Positions 51,874 through 60,614 of a stretch of 64,000 nt of DNA are shown here, in pieces (position 1 is the stretch's first letter; every line of letters starts with the position of its first letter). Location of the stretch: the NCBI RefSeq assembly GCF_002933395.1, contig NZ_PKFN01000008.1:744001-808000 (forward strand), given 5' to 3'. Made by a program: the position numbers and the translations under genes. The stretch comes from Yoonia maritima. GTDB taxonomy: Bacteria; Pseudomonadota; Alphaproteobacteria; Rhodobacterales; Rhodobacteraceae. Below the pieces are notes generated by a model. It worked only from the letters and a program-made list of their open reading frames with translations. It did no database searches and was not told the DNA's origin.

Positions 51874-52229
51874 CAGCTTGCCGTTGCGGACCCGGGCTGC
51901 CACATTTTTTCAAGCTGGTAGAATTCGCGCACTTCGGGACGGAAGATATGAACGATGATATCGCCCGTATCGATCAGAACCCAATCGCCAGTTTCTTTAC
52001 CTTCGATCTTTGAAAAGGTTCCGAATTCCTGCTTTAGCCGCTCTGCCAATTTCTCGGCCATAGCGTTCACCTGACGGGACGAACGACCAGAGGCGATAAC
52101 CATATAGTCACCCATCTCCGATTTACCGCGCAGATTGATCTGCACGATGTCTTCACCTTTGTCGTCGTCAAGTGACTTAAGAACAGCAGCCAAAAGCGCA
52201 TCGCTGGTCGCAGTTTTTGGGGCGCTCAT
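51873..52229 (-). CDS. rsfS: Ribosomal silencing factor RsfS
   Basis: From ATG 52229 (MSAPKTATSDALLAAV) the protein has 118 residues, the usual size. EDIVQINLRGKSEMGDYMVIASGRSSRQVNAMAEKL and GDWVLIDTGDIIVHIFRPEVREFYQLEKMW show the RsfS/DUF143 fold, which binds uL14 to block subunit joining. The frame is open further up, and ATG 52310 would add an Ala-rich extension. I prefer 52229 because a short ORF with an excellent ribosome site (52226..52285) ends in an ATGA overlap with it and AGGGG lies 8 nt upstream. The longer form cannot be excluded. Confidence 0.85.
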   Translation of the reverse strand: MSAPKTATSDALLAAVLKSLDDDKGEDIVQINLRGKSEMGDYMVIASGRSSRQVNAMAEKLAERLKQEFGTFSKIEGKETGDWVLIDTGDIIVHIFRPEVREFYQLEKMWQPGSATAS

Positions 52230-52285
52230 CGCTTTGGCCCCTGCGTTGGCAGCTTCAGCTGCCGATGTAGAAAGAGACAGAACAT
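52226..52285 (-). CDS. Possible leader peptide coupled to rsfS
   Basis: An ORF of 19 codons (MFCLFLHRQL...) starts at ATG 52285, five bases after AAGGAGG, the best ribosome site in this region. It is read in a different frame from rsfS and stops at a TGA that overlaps the rsfS ATG at 52229 (ATGA). This would be a classic translational coupling. The peptide has no recognised family. If rsfS really starts at 52310, this ORF would lie inside it and be accidental. Confidence 0.35.
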   Translation of the reverse strand: MFCLFLHRQLKLPTQGPKR

Positions 52286-52310
52286 TGTCCTCCTTAATAT
52301 ACGCCGTCAT

Positions 52311-52740
52311 GGCCCCGGCGCAGGGCATGCTATAAAACTAGCAACGCCGCACGCATTTTTCAACAAAACTACGAAAGGCAAGCGCCCATGTCGCGGATTT
52401 GCGCGTGTCTTGCAATGGCTGAACGCTATAAAAATCAGAGATTCCGCCCAATTCTGACGCAATTTGACGCAACATCACTTCTTCACGGAGGTTTTCAAGA
52501 ATCGCTAACCCCATTGCCCCGGAGACAAGAGCAGGGTTCTAAAGCATTCACACCCCATTACCTGAGATCAAAAACAGACCGAAATCTCACCCGAAAGCCG
52601 CACCAAAACAACCATACAGCGATTGCCGCATTCAATCTGTTAAATTGTGTTAGCAACTTCACCTTTTGGTCTTATTTTTTTCGCAAATTCGGTTCACGCA
52701 TCTTATTATTGTTTACTTACCATCTAATTGGACCAGTTTA
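52311..52740. other. 430-bp gene-poor region before the twin PilJ-type genes
   Basis: The divergent promoters of rsfS and of the first PilJ-domain gene must lie here. The last 90 bp are AT-rich (runs of T, ATTATTGTTT) and may hold the promoter, but no confident -35/-10 pair was picked. A 117-codon open frame (52388-52741) has an Arg/Gln/Asn-rich product without domain pattern and is probably not a gene. Confidence 0.5.
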
Positions 52741-53673
52741 ATGCCCCGTTTCCAAAGAGCGTTGTTAACGCCTTCCTGCCTTGTTGCCTTTTCTCTCATC
52801 GTTGCACCGGCGCAAGCGCAAAATGCCCCACCTGAAGCTGAACTTATCGAAGTACAATATGACGTCGAATCTGACGGTGCTGATCGGATCCGTATTGCTG
52901 GACAGCTGCGCACCTTGACCCAGCAAGTCGCGGCAGCGTCTTGTGCGCTTACCTCGGGCATCGCCGTTGAAGAATCGCATGATGTCCTAGAGCAGGCAAC
53001 TTCAGCGTTTGACCGTTATATCGTGGCGCTCAAAGATGGTGATGAAGGGCTGCACATTCTGCACCCTGAAACACGCCGCCTCACAATCGCGGATATCGAC
53101 CATGTGCGTGACGAATGGAACAGTATCCACGGCGCGATCGAATCCATCTTACAAGATGGTCACGACACGCAAAGCGCCCATATTATCGACGACCACAACC
53201 TCAAACTGCTTGAACTGACATCCGTCCTCGCGTCTGATATCAGCAGCCAATACGCGCACCCATTTGAAATCAGCGCAGCCGACGCCATGATGATTGAAAT
53301 CGCGGGGCGGCAACGCATGTTAACGCAAAAAATGGCGAAAGATGCCTGCGAGATTTGGACAGGCTATCACGCCGAGGAAGCCAAACTAGACCTTGCGCAA
53401 ACAATGACGATCTTTGAAACTTCGCTTCGTGCATTACGGTTCGGCATGCCCGAAGCGGGCCTGCAAGAAGCGCCAAACGACACGATCCGCGCCGATTTGG
53501 ATCATCTGTTGGAGCGCTGGGAAATCATTAAAGTGAACGAACAGATACTGGTAGATGGCGGCACACTGACCGATGATCAAAAGACTGAAGTCTTTCACGA
53601 TCTAGAAGTCGAGCTAGCCGAGCTTGATCAACTGCTTCTTGATTACAAAGAGTACGCAGAGCGCGCCCATTAA
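52741..53673 (+). CDS. Secreted protein with two PilJ/NarX-type sensor motifs, first of a tandem pair
   Basis: 310 residues. MPRFQRALLTPSCLVAFSLIVAPAQA is a signal peptide. Two related all-helical repeats follow, each starting with the PilJ N-terminal (PF13675-like) pattern: RIRIAGQLRTLTQQVAAASC (49-68) and, near 185, EIAGRQRMLTQKMAKDAC. In membrane receptors this A-G-x-x-R-M-L-x-Q motif sits in a periplasmic four-helix sensor for nitrate-like or other small ligands. Here no membrane or signalling domain follows, so the protein is probably a free periplasmic ligand-binding or partner protein (inference). The next gene is a close copy. Confidence 0.8.
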   Translation: MPRFQRALLTPSCLVAFSLIVAPAQAQNAPPEAELIEVQYDVESDGADRIRIAGQLRTLTQQVAAASCALTSGIAVEESHDVLEQATSAFDRYIVALKDGDEGLHILHPETRRLTIADIDHVRDEWNSIHGAIESILQDGHDTQSAHIIDDHNLKLLELTSVLASDISSQYAHPFEISAADAMMIEIAGRQRMLTQKMAKDACEIWTGYHAEEAKLDLAQTMTIFETSLRALRFGMPEAGLQEAPNDTIRADLDHLLERWEIIKVNEQILVDGGTLTDDQKTEVFHDLEVELAELDQLLLDYKEYAERAH

Positions 53674-53722
53674 TGCCTGCTCGTTTTATAGAACCTTGAT
53701 ATTTCCCTGAAAGGAAACCGAC

Positions 53723-54655
53723 ATGCTACGCCATATTCGCAACGGCACGGCGCTCGCTCTTTTTCTTTGTACTGCCACAACCACGATACATGCGGACGAA
53801 ATCCCGACTGAAACCGTGTTGATCGAAGCCCAATACGATATCGAATCTGATGGTGCAGACCGCATTCGTGTCGCTGGACAGCTGCGCACATTAACACAGC
53901 AAGTCGCCGCCGCGTCCTGCGCGTTATCGTCCAATATCGATACCGACGAAGCGCACATGATTTTAACCCGTGCGACCGAACAGTTTGATCGTTATATCTA
54001 TGCCCTACGTGACGGCGATGATGCGCTTCACATTCTGCACCCTGAAACACTTCGGCGCACGCTTGAAGATATATCACATGTTTATGACGAATGGCTAAAC
54101 ATGCACGGCGCTGTCGATGCGATCCTAGCCGATGCGCATGATACGCAAAGCGCACTTGCCATTGATGACCAGAACATGCCGCTACTTGAGCTTACCACGG
54201 TATTGGCCGCCGACATTACCGGCCAGTATGCGCACCCCTATGAAATCACGGCCGCCGATGCGATGATGATCGAAATCGCAGGTCGCCAGCGTATGTTGAC
54301 ACAAAAAATGGCGAAGGACGCATGCGAAGTTTGGGCAGGCTATCACGCCGAAGAAGCGCGCGAAGATTTGGCTACGACAGTCACTGTTTTCGAAACTTCG
54401 CTGAAAGCGCTCAGATTTGGCATGCCAGAAGCGGGCCTTCAAGAAGCACCGACAGACAAAATCCGTGAGGATTTAGATCATCTGCTGGCGCGTTGGGACA
54501 CCATCAAAGCGAACGAACAAATCCTGATCGACGGCGGCGAACTAACCCACGACCAAAAGACCGAAGTCTTTCATGATCTAGAAATCGAACTTGCCGAGCT
54601 AGACCACCTACTCGACGACTACAAAGAATACGCAGAGCGCACGCATAAACGCTAA
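53723..54655 (+). CDS. Secreted protein with two PilJ/NarX-type sensor motifs, second of a tandem pair
   Basis: 310 residues, the same length as the preceding protein and very similar from residue 30 on. A signal peptide (MLRHIRNGTALALFLCTATTTIHA) precedes motif 1 at 47-66 (RIRVAGQLRTLTQQVAAASC) and motif 2 at 184-201 (EIAGRQRMLTQKMAKDAC). Cys66 and Cys201 recur at equivalent places in both repeats and both paralogues, which might allow a disulfide or ligand contact. AAAGGAAACC precedes the ATG, 50 bp after the first copy, and a strong terminator follows, so the two form an operon. Confidence 0.8.
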   Translation: MLRHIRNGTALALFLCTATTTIHADEIPTETVLIEAQYDIESDGADRIRVAGQLRTLTQQVAAASCALSSNIDTDEAHMILTRATEQFDRYIYALRDGDDALHILHPETLRRTLEDISHVYDEWLNMHGAVDAILADAHDTQSALAIDDQNMPLLELTTVLAADITGQYAHPYEITAADAMMIEIAGRQRMLTQKMAKDACEVWAGYHAEEAREDLATTVTVFETSLKALRFGMPEAGLQEAPTDKIREDLDHLLARWDTIKANEQILIDGGELTHDQKTEVFHDLEIELAELDHLLDDYKEYAERTHKR

Positions 54656-54666
54656 GCCCGCGGAAT

Positions 54667-54702
54667 AATAAAGGCCTTGCCGTCAAGCAGGGCCTTTATT
54701 GT
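54667..54702 (+). terminator. Rho-independent terminator after the PilJ-type pair
   Basis: AATAAAGGCC and GGCCTTTATT form a perfect 10-bp stem with a 14-nt loop, followed by GTTGT. The A/T-rich arms allow use on both strands, also serving the convergent sulfotransferase gene. Confidence 0.8.
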
Positions 54703-54725
54703 TGTAAAAGCAAGAAAAGATCACT

Positions 54726-55331
54726 TTAGATATTGTTAACGTTCGCTTTTCCCCACCACTTAATCTCAACACCAAGCGCGTGACTAAGCTTCTCGGATGC
54801 ATCGTGATCAGCGATGTCCACCTCAAGAAACCTTTTATCGCTTCCAAACGTATCCCTCATATTATCATAGTGGCTAGATATCCAAGCCACTAAACCCTCT
54901 CGAGAGGACACATGCCAATTCGATAGACCTGGTGCTCTTCTCTTTTTAAGGCGTTCATGAAGATCTGACCACCGCAGCATGCTGTCCGCCACTTTTTCAG
55001 GAGACCGAGTTAACATCAAAAAGAGGCAAGTCGGATGATGCTCTCTGACCTGCGATAGAACCGAGACATCCATTTGCGGCCATAAACTTAACGGAGGCAT
55101 GATCACATCTGGCTGAGTAATTGCGTCAAACTGGGTCAATTCAGCCAGTGGATCGTCACCAGCCAAGTAGCTAGAATAAATCGCCTCGCCCACGAAACGA
55201 CGCTTAATTATTTTCGTTCCGTGATCGGCAGAGCGGTATTTCCAGTGGGCGGAATTCAAACCAGATTTAACCAGTGCAGTATGTAGCGTGGTCGTTCCAG
55301 ATTTAGGCAAGCCAAGATTAAACAAGCGCAC
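54726..55331 (-). CDS. Sulfotransferase-family protein
   Basis: 201 residues. MRLFNLGLPKSGTTTLHTAL has the 5'-phosphosulfate-binding loop (P-K-S-G-T-T-T) for the donor PAPS; LMLTRSPEKVADSMLRW resembles the 3'-phosphate-binding region. It would sulfate an unknown acceptor, possibly a surface glycan. It starts with GTG at 55331 after AGAAGGG. At 201 residues it is short for the family but not obviously truncated. Base composition looks slightly more AT-rich than its neighbours, so lateral gain is possible. Confidence 0.75.
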   Translation of the reverse strand: MRLFNLGLPKSGTTTLHTALVKSGLNSAHWKYRSADHGTKIIKRRFVGEAIYSSYLAGDDPLAELTQFDAITQPDVIMPPLSLWPQMDVSVLSQVREHHPTCLFLMLTRSPEKVADSMLRWSDLHERLKKRRAPGLSNWHVSSREGLVAWISSHYDNMRDTFGSDKRFLEVDIADHDASEKLSHALGVEIKWWGKANVNNI

Positions 55332-55367
55332 GAATACATACCCTTCTTGTAGTATTTAAATCGCTCA

Positions 55368-56156
55368 TTACAAATCGAAGGTTGCGAAGACGGGGGCGTG
55401 GTCGCTTGGTTTTTCCCAACCGCGTGCGTCGCGCAGAACCCGGCTTGAATGCCCTGCGTTTTTGATATCCGAAGTCGCCCATATGTGATCCAAACGGCGG
55501 CCTTTGTCGGCGGCGTCCCAATCTTTGGCGCGGTAAGACCACCAGCTGTACAGCTTACCTTCGGGAACATCGTTGCGGGTCACATCTGCCCAATTGCCAG
55601 CAGCCATGACATCAGCGAAATGCTCGACCTCGACCGGGGTATGGCTAACGACCTTAAGCAGTTTTTTGTGGTCCCATACATCATCTTCACGTGGCGCGAT
55701 ATTCAGGTCACCAACAAGAATGGATTTCTCGGGCTTGGCGGCATGGTACGCATCGCGCATGTCGGTCAGGTAGTCCAGCTTTTGACCAAATTTTTCGTTC
55801 ACTTCGCGGTCAGCGACATCGCCACCGGCAGGAACATAGTGGTTGTGGATCGTCACGCCGTTTTCCAAACGCCCCGCGATATGACGCGCATGGCCGAGTG
55901 CGGCGTAATCTTCGGCTGCGACTTCGACCATCGGAATTTTCGAAAAAATAGCAACGCCATTGTAACCTTTTTGGCCACGCGCAACCATGTGCGTGTACCC
56001 CAATGACTGGAACTGCTCGAGAGGAATTTTGTCGACCGGGCTTTTGCATTCTTGCAAACACAGCACATCAGGCGCTTCTTCGCTCATGAGCTTTGCGACG
56101 ATATTTTCACGCAGTCGAACCGAGTTAATATTCCACGTAGCAAGGGTAAAAGGCAT
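55368..56156 (-). CDS. xth: Exodeoxyribonuclease III
   Basis: 262 residues of the EEP nuclease family. LATWNINSVRLR, LCLQECK with the metal Glu, YNGVAIFSK, HNHYVPAGG, VGDLNIAP (catalytic Asp/Asn), RLDHIWAT and the final SDHAPVFATF (catalytic His) are all present. It is an AP endonuclease and 3'-5' exonuclease in base excision repair. Start ATG 56156 has no strong ribosome site but fits the family. Confidence 0.95.
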   Translation of the reverse strand: MPFTLATWNINSVRLRENIVAKLMSEEAPDVLCLQECKSPVDKIPLEQFQSLGYTHMVARGQKGYNGVAIFSKIPMVEVAAEDYAALGHARHIAGRLENGVTIHNHYVPAGGDVADREVNEKFGQKLDYLTDMRDAYHAAKPEKSILVGDLNIAPREDDVWDHKKLLKVVSHTPVEVEHFADVMAAGNWADVTRNDVPEGKLYSWWSYRAKDWDAADKGRRLDHIWATSDIKNAGHSSRVLRDARGWEKPSDHAPVFATFDL

Positions 56157-56407
56157 AGGGTTCCGCTCTTTCGTTGACGTTCCGCGTGCAGCCGCACATT
56201 CGCCCGCTATGTGTGCACCTCAGCGCGATTATGTTCAAGCATTAGCTTCTTTTCTTAACAAAACCGGATAATCAGCATGAATCTCAAAGCACGCTTAGAT
56301 GATTGTACTTTGGGCAGGTTTCGGAGTTGGGTTCCAGAAGATTGCATAAGGCCTTATAACCTCTGGCCATAATAAGCCGATCCAAGACAACAGTTAGGAA
56401 CACCCAA

Positions 56408-57265
56408 ATGAGAAACAAATCAGCCATGGTCGTCGCTGTGACGTCTCTAATTGCATTTCAGAACGCAGCATTCGCCGCGGAAACAAGCGTTGGCGATGAC
56501 GTCATTGCCGAACAGCGCGCGGAGCTTGCCACTAGTACCGAGGGTGCAGGGTTTGGCCCGCAGTCCCCACGCGACATCAGCGAAGTTTCCGGCACGAATA
56601 CGCGCGCGTTTCAAGCTGCACCTGCTTTCACAGAGATGAACCTGTGTGACATTCACTTTCATGAAAATGCCGAACACCGTGGTGGGGAATTCACCCAATA
56701 CGCTGGTAACGGCGACGGCCAAGGCTATGGCACTGGGTTCAAATATACTGGCGAGCTGTCCGACGCAGAACTTGCCCCAATTGACAGCCCTATTGGCGCG
56801 ACTGAACATGGTGACTTACAGCCCGGCGATACAATCGAAGTACACTATGTCTTCTCAACCGCCCAAGCACAGCCCGGCCCAACATTGGGCACCTGCCTGT
56901 CCGACGCGATCAACAATCCACAACTGCGCGTAGAAGCACAGGTGTTTGTTCTTGTGAATGACACAGAGGCATTGGACTTTAACGATCTTGCAAAGGTCGA
57001 AACCGTCGACGGTCTGTATCAGGCACCAAACATCCCGACCGACACTGGAATAGCCGTGACCTATGCCGGTTCGACAACTGGCCCGGGCTACAACGAAAAC
57101 GGGTCTCCTTTCCAAGTGACTTGGAACGTTCGTCCGAACGTCGCTCGCGTTGACATCAACACTGTCGGCACCTGGTTCGAAGACAACGTATTTGAAGAAG
57201 ATCACGCACATGGCGTGCGCAACCTTGTTGTGAATCCTGACCTTCTGTCAGAAATCGCGCAATAA
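56408..57265 (+). CDS. Delta-class carbonic anhydrase-like periplasmic protein
   Basis: 285 residues. A signal peptide (to about ALA-like AAFAAE) is followed by NLCDIHFHENAEHRGGEFTQYAGNGDGQGYGTGFKYTGEL (by position 77-116), DLQPGDTIEVHYVFSTAQAQPGPTLGTCLSD and ADFEEDHAHGVRNLVVNPDLL. The H-x-H-x-N-A-E-H segment and later H are potential Zn ligands, as in the delta-class (diatom TweCA1-related) carbonic anhydrases. It would interconvert CO2 and bicarbonate in the periplasm. A start with TTAGGAACACC is clear. The assignment rests on pattern memory. Confidence 0.8.
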   Translation: MRNKSAMVVAVTSLIAFQNAAFAAETSVGDDVIAEQRAELATSTEGAGFGPQSPRDISEVSGTNTRAFQAAPAFTEMNLCDIHFHENAEHRGGEFTQYAGNGDGQGYGTGFKYTGELSDAELAPIDSPIGATEHGDLQPGDTIEVHYVFSTAQAQPGPTLGTCLSDAINNPQLRVEAQVFVLVNDTEALDFNDLAKVETVDGLYQAPNIPTDTGIAVTYAGSTTGPGYNENGSPFQVTWNVRPNVARVDINTVGTWFEDNVFEEDHAHGVRNLVVNPDLLSEIAQ

Positions 57266-57277
57266 AATTATTGCGTC

Positions 57278-57302
57278 GGGGCGTTGGTCTAACCAACGCC
57301 CC
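57278..57302. terminator. Bidirectional hairpin terminator
   Basis: GGGGCGTTGGT and ACCAACGCCCC form a perfect 11-bp stem with a 3-nt loop between the convergent carbonic anhydrase and asparaginase genes. On the minus strand the following bases are AT-rich. No long U-run is present. Confidence 0.65.
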
Positions 57303-57309
57303 AGCATAT

Positions 57310-58299
57310 TTAGGCCAGAACAGCGGCAGGGCGAACCTGCCCCACTTCGATGCCGCGCCAGTTCTTCAGTACCGGCGACATCCGCGCAATCGCAGCAGGG
57401 TGTTTCGCGTGAAGCACACCCAAGTTCACCAAAATCGTAGCAATCACGCATTCGCTCGCACGGGTCGCGCCGTCACGGATTTTTAGCGCAACGCCTAGAC
57501 GTTTTTCAGGGATGATCGCGACGAACACACCGTCTGCGCCTGTCTTGATCGCGACACGCCCATCCATCGCCCGCATCAGATCAGTGCAGGCACGTGTTTC
57601 GCCTGCCACCAGCTCTGGATAGGCCATCATCGCGTCGCGTAGCTTTACGGCAGATGTGCTGCGTAGATCGGACCGATCATGCGCACTTGCGAAAAACGCC
57701 ATTGCGCGTGCAAGACCATGTACCGTGCTGGCGTGGTTCGGTGCAGAACAGCCATCAATGCCATATGTTGGGCTTGTTTCTTGTGTCGTTTCCTCGAACG
57801 CGGCTTTGCCTGCCTGCTGCACGGGATGGTCGATTTTTTCGTAATCGGCACCGCCGCCCAGATGTTTATTCAATGTCAGGAATCCAGCATGTTTACCCGA
57901 ACAGTTATTGTGAATTTGGCATGGCTGTTCATCCGCGCGGATCAACGCATCGCGTGCGGGTTTGTCGCCGGGCACCTGTGGACCGCAGCGAAAATCCGCA
58001 TCCGTCATCCCCAGATCCTTGAGCCATACACCAACGCGATCGGTGTGAATGGCCGCACCTTGGTGCGATGCGCACGATAACGCCAACTGTTCCTGTGAAA
58101 GATGCGCACCCGCGCCGCTTTCCAGTAACGGCAATGCTTGGATCATTTTGCATGACGACCGGGGGAAAATTACGGCAGATGGATCGCCCCACGCGTTCAC
58201 AATTTCGCCAGTGTCATCGCAAATCACAGCATGCCCTTGATGCACGCATTCAAGCAGCTCCCCACGCCAAACTTCTACTAGATCAACAGGATTTGCCAT
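57310..58299 (-). CDS. Asparaginase, Rhizobium etli AnsA-like family
   Basis: 329 residues. VDLVEVWRGELLECVHQGHAVICDDTGEIVNAWGDPSAVIFPRSSCKMIQALPLLESG (residues 4-60) matches the PF06089 family: the FPRSSxK motif carries the catalytic Ser and Lys, as in serine-beta-lactamase-like asparaginases. HNNCSGKHAGFL and GIDGCSAPN are further family marks. It hydrolyses asparagine to aspartate and ammonia. ATG 58299 is chosen; the frame is open to 58329. Confidence 0.9.
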   Translation of the reverse strand: MANPVDLVEVWRGELLECVHQGHAVICDDTGEIVNAWGDPSAVIFPRSSCKMIQALPLLESGAGAHLSQEQLALSCASHQGAAIHTDRVGVWLKDLGMTDADFRCGPQVPGDKPARDALIRADEQPCQIHNNCSGKHAGFLTLNKHLGGGADYEKIDHPVQQAGKAAFEETTQETSPTYGIDGCSAPNHASTVHGLARAMAFFASAHDRSDLRSTSAVKLRDAMMAYPELVAGETRACTDLMRAMDGRVAIKTGADGVFVAIIPEKRLGVALKIRDGATRASECVIATILVNLGVLHAKHPAAIARMSPVLKNWRGIEVGQVRPAAVLA

Positions 58300-58496
58300 T
58301 CTTTTGCCTTTTTGGATTGTAAGTGTCATTGCGATACCGTGCCCATCAAAGTTTTGGGGGCTTTCCCCTTGGCACGTTTTTTTGATAGAGCTTAGGTTAT
58401 CGGGTTAATAAAGGTCCTGCCAGTCCAAAGGTACCATCAGTGTAGCTAGGTAGCGATTGGACCCTTAAGAGGCAAAGACAGCTTGGAGGCTGCGAG

Positions 58497-59027
58497 ATGA
58501 TTTTGAATATTGCGCGCACGTTTGGCGTTGTAGCGGCACTTGTTTGTGCGAATACGGCAACAGCACAGGAGTCGAGCGAAAACCGCGTGGCTGCAAATAC
58601 AGACTGGGCCGTTTATGTCGAAAGCGACCCAAAAGAATGCTGGGCTGTTTCTGCGCCGGTGAACACCACCAACACCCGTGACGGTCAACCCGTCACCGTG
58701 CGCCGCGGTGAAATTCAGCTAATCGTATTCTATCGCCCATCTGGCGAAGTGAGCGGTCAGGTGATGTTCGCAGGTGGCTATCCCTTCGCAAGTGGTTCCA
58801 CCGTTTCAATGAAGGTCGGCGATACGACCCTTGAAATGTTCACAGAAGGTGAATTTGCATGGCCAGCAAGCGCCGAAGATGACGCAAAATTTGTTACCGC
58901 GATGAAGCGCGGCGCAGATGCTGTTGTGACTGGCCGTTCTGGCCGTGGCACGCAGACACAAGATACATTTAGCCTACTAGGGTTTACGGCTGCCGTCGAC
59001 GAAGCCGCATCCCAATGTGCTGGCTAA
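58497..59027 (+). CDS. Invasion-associated locus B (IalB) family periplasmic protein
   Basis: 176 residues. MILNIARTFGVVAALVCANTATA is a signal peptide. The mature part has NTDWAVYVESDPKECWAVSAPVNTTNTRDG, RRGEIQLIVFYRPSG, FAGGYPFASGSTVSMKVGD and a C-terminal FSLLGFTAAVDEAASQC, the pattern of IalB proteins. Two Cys (near 48 and at the end) may pair. The family supports host-cell invasion in Bartonella; in free-living relatives its role is unknown. TTGGAGG precedes the ATG. Confidence 0.88.
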   Translation: MILNIARTFGVVAALVCANTATAQESSENRVAANTDWAVYVESDPKECWAVSAPVNTTNTRDGQPVTVRRGEIQLIVFYRPSGEVSGQVMFAGGYPFASGSTVSMKVGDTTLEMFTEGEFAWPASAEDDAKFVTAMKRGADAVVTGRSGRGTQTQDTFSLLGFTAAVDEAASQCAG

Positions 59028-59079
59028 ACCGTCCGCGCTAACATCCGTGCCTTTGGCATGGATAAATATGTTCTTAAGA

Positions 59080-59112
59080 AACGGGCTGCTTTTCTTGTGA
59101 AAGCGGCCCGTT
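59080..59112 (+). terminator. Rho-independent terminator after the IalB-like gene
   Basis: AACGGGC-GCTTT pairs with AAAGC-GCCCGTT (one mismatched position) across a 7-nt loop, followed by GCTCTTATAT. It isolates the gene from rlmN. Confidence 0.7.
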
Positions 59113-59152
59113 GCTCTTATATGCAACGCTTAAACCCGATTTGGAGCACCCA

Positions 59153-60331
59153 ATGGACCCCAAGGCCCCCATTACCCAGGACGTCCTGACGATCCCGCGC
59201 AAGCTGCCGGATGGTCCACAAAACATTATTGGCCTGACCCGCCCTGCCCTGCGCGACGCGTTGATCGCCGCAGGCACAAAGGAAAAGCAAGCCAAGATGC
59301 GTGCTGGCCAAATCTGGCAATGGCTTTACCATTGGGGTGTCCGCGATTTTGATCAGATGACCAATCTGTCAAAAGACTATCGCGCGATGCTGGCTGAAAC
59401 ATTCGTGATTTCCCTACCAGAGGTCGTGACCCGCCAGATATCGGATGATGGTACACGCAAATATCTGGTCCGCATCGCAGGTGGCCACGAGGTAGAGGTC
59501 GTTTATATTCCCGAGACTGATCGCGGGACACTTTGTATCTCTAGCCAAGTCGGCTGCACGCTGACCTGTTCATTCTGCCACACGGGCACGCAGAAACTCG
59601 TCCGCAACCTGACCCCCGGCGAAATCATCGGCCAAGTCATGTTGGCCCGTGATGATTTGGACGAATGGCCAGAGCAAGGTGCGCGCAACACTGCCGCCCC
59701 CCGCCTGCTGTCGAACATCGTTCTGATGGGCATGGGCGAACCGCTTTATAACTTTGAAAACGTGCGTGATGCGATGAAGATCGCGCTTGATCCCGAAGGC
59801 ATCGCGCTGTCGCGTCGTCGCATTACGCTGTCCACTTCTGGTGTCGTTCCTGAAATCGCCCGCACTGCCGAAGAAATCGGCTGTCAGTTAGCGGTATCAT
59901 TCCACGCGACAACAGACCAAGTCCGCGACAAGCTGGTCCCAATTAACAAGCGCTGGCCCATCGCCGATCTACTCGATGCGCTACGCGTTTACCCGAAGGC
60001 ATCAAATTCAGAACGGATCACGTTTGAATATGTAATGCTGGATGGCGTGAACGATTCTGACGAAGACGCGCGGCGTTTGGTTAAACTGATCGAAGGCATC
60101 CCCGCCAAAATCAACCTCATCCCATTCAACGAATGGCCCGGTGCACCCTATAAACGTTCGTCAAACAATCGCATTCGGGCGTTTGCTGATATCGTTTATA
60201 ACGCTGGATATTCATCGCCAGTGCGTAAACCACGCGGCGAAGACATCATGGCAGCATGTGGTCAGCTAAAGTCAGCAACCGAACGCCAACGAAAAAGTCG
60301 CGCACAAATCGCACAAGAGACCGGGCTTTAA
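59153..60331 (+). CDS. rlmN: Dual-specificity RNA methyltransferase RlmN
   Basis: 392 residues, a radical-SAM enzyme methylating A2503 of 23S rRNA and A37 of some tRNAs. [11 protein letters not shown] is the CxxxCxxC cluster; [10 protein letters not shown] and [11 protein letters not shown] are conserved SAM elements; the catalytic Cys lies in IMAACGQL near the C-terminus. Start ATG 59153 with TTGGAGCACC is preferred over the 14-residue longer frame. Confidence 0.96.
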   Translation: MDPKAPITQDVLTIPRKLPDGPQNIIGLTRPALRDALIAAGTKEKQAKMRAGQIWQWLYHWGVRDFDQMTNLSKDYRAMLAETFVISLPEVVTRQISDDGTRKYLVRIAGGHEVEVVYIPETDRGTLCISSQVGCTLTCSFCHTGTQKLVRNLTPGEIIGQVMLARDDLDEWPEQGARNTAAPRLLSNIVLMGMGEPLYNFENVRDAMKIALDPEGIALSRRRITLSTSGVVPEIARTAEEIGCQLAVSFHATTDQVRDKLVPINKRWPIADLLDALRVYPKASNSERITFEYVMLDGVNDSDEDARRLVKLIEGIPAKINLIPFNEWPGAPYKRSSNNRIRAFADIVYNAGYSSPVRKPRGEDIMAACGQLKSATERQRKSRAQIAQETGL

Positions 60332-60365
60332 CGAGATATTCATCGTGTTTCATTAAGCATAACGC

Positions 60366-60572
60366 ATGAAACATATTATGCTCGATTTACCGCCCGAACT
60401 TCTTGATGCGCTTGAACATGTGGCAGGCCGTGATGAGGTTGCGATTGCCAGCCTTGTCCGGGACGCTGTGCGCAATGATCTGAAACAACGCGCATCAGCA
60501 CTAACGAATAGGTCGCTGCGGATGCCGATACATGCACAACCTGCGCAGCAGCCAACGGCACACGCTATCTAA
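60366..60572 (+). CDS. Small ribbon-helix-helix-like protein
   Basis: 68 residues. MKHIMLDLPPELLDALEHVAGRDEVAIASLVRDAVRNDLKQR has a beta strand and two helices as in CopG/Arc DNA-binding proteins; the rest is Pro/Ala/Gln-rich and probably unstructured. No toxin partner is adjacent. It follows rlmN by 34 bp and ends at a strong terminator. Target unknown. Confidence 0.65.
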   Translation: MKHIMLDLPPELLDALEHVAGRDEVAIASLVRDAVRNDLKQRASALTNRSLRMPIHAQPAQQPTAHAI

Positions 60573-60576
60573 TCAA

Positions 60577-60610
60577 TATGCCCGCCATTCGCTTTCGAAT
60601 GGCGGGCATA
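60577..60610. terminator. Bidirectional hairpin terminator
   Basis: A perfect 15-bp stem (TATGCCCGCCATTCG and complement) with CTTT loop, followed by ACTTTTATG on the plus strand. It separates the convergent RHH and Gfo/Idh genes. Confidence 0.8.
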
Positions 60611-60614
60611 ACTT

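Noticed and set aside
52388..52741. 117-codon open frame in the gap before the PilJ-type genes
   Set aside because: The product is rich in Arg, Gln, Asn and His without any domain pattern, and it ends exactly at the next gene's start in another frame; no convincing ribosome site.
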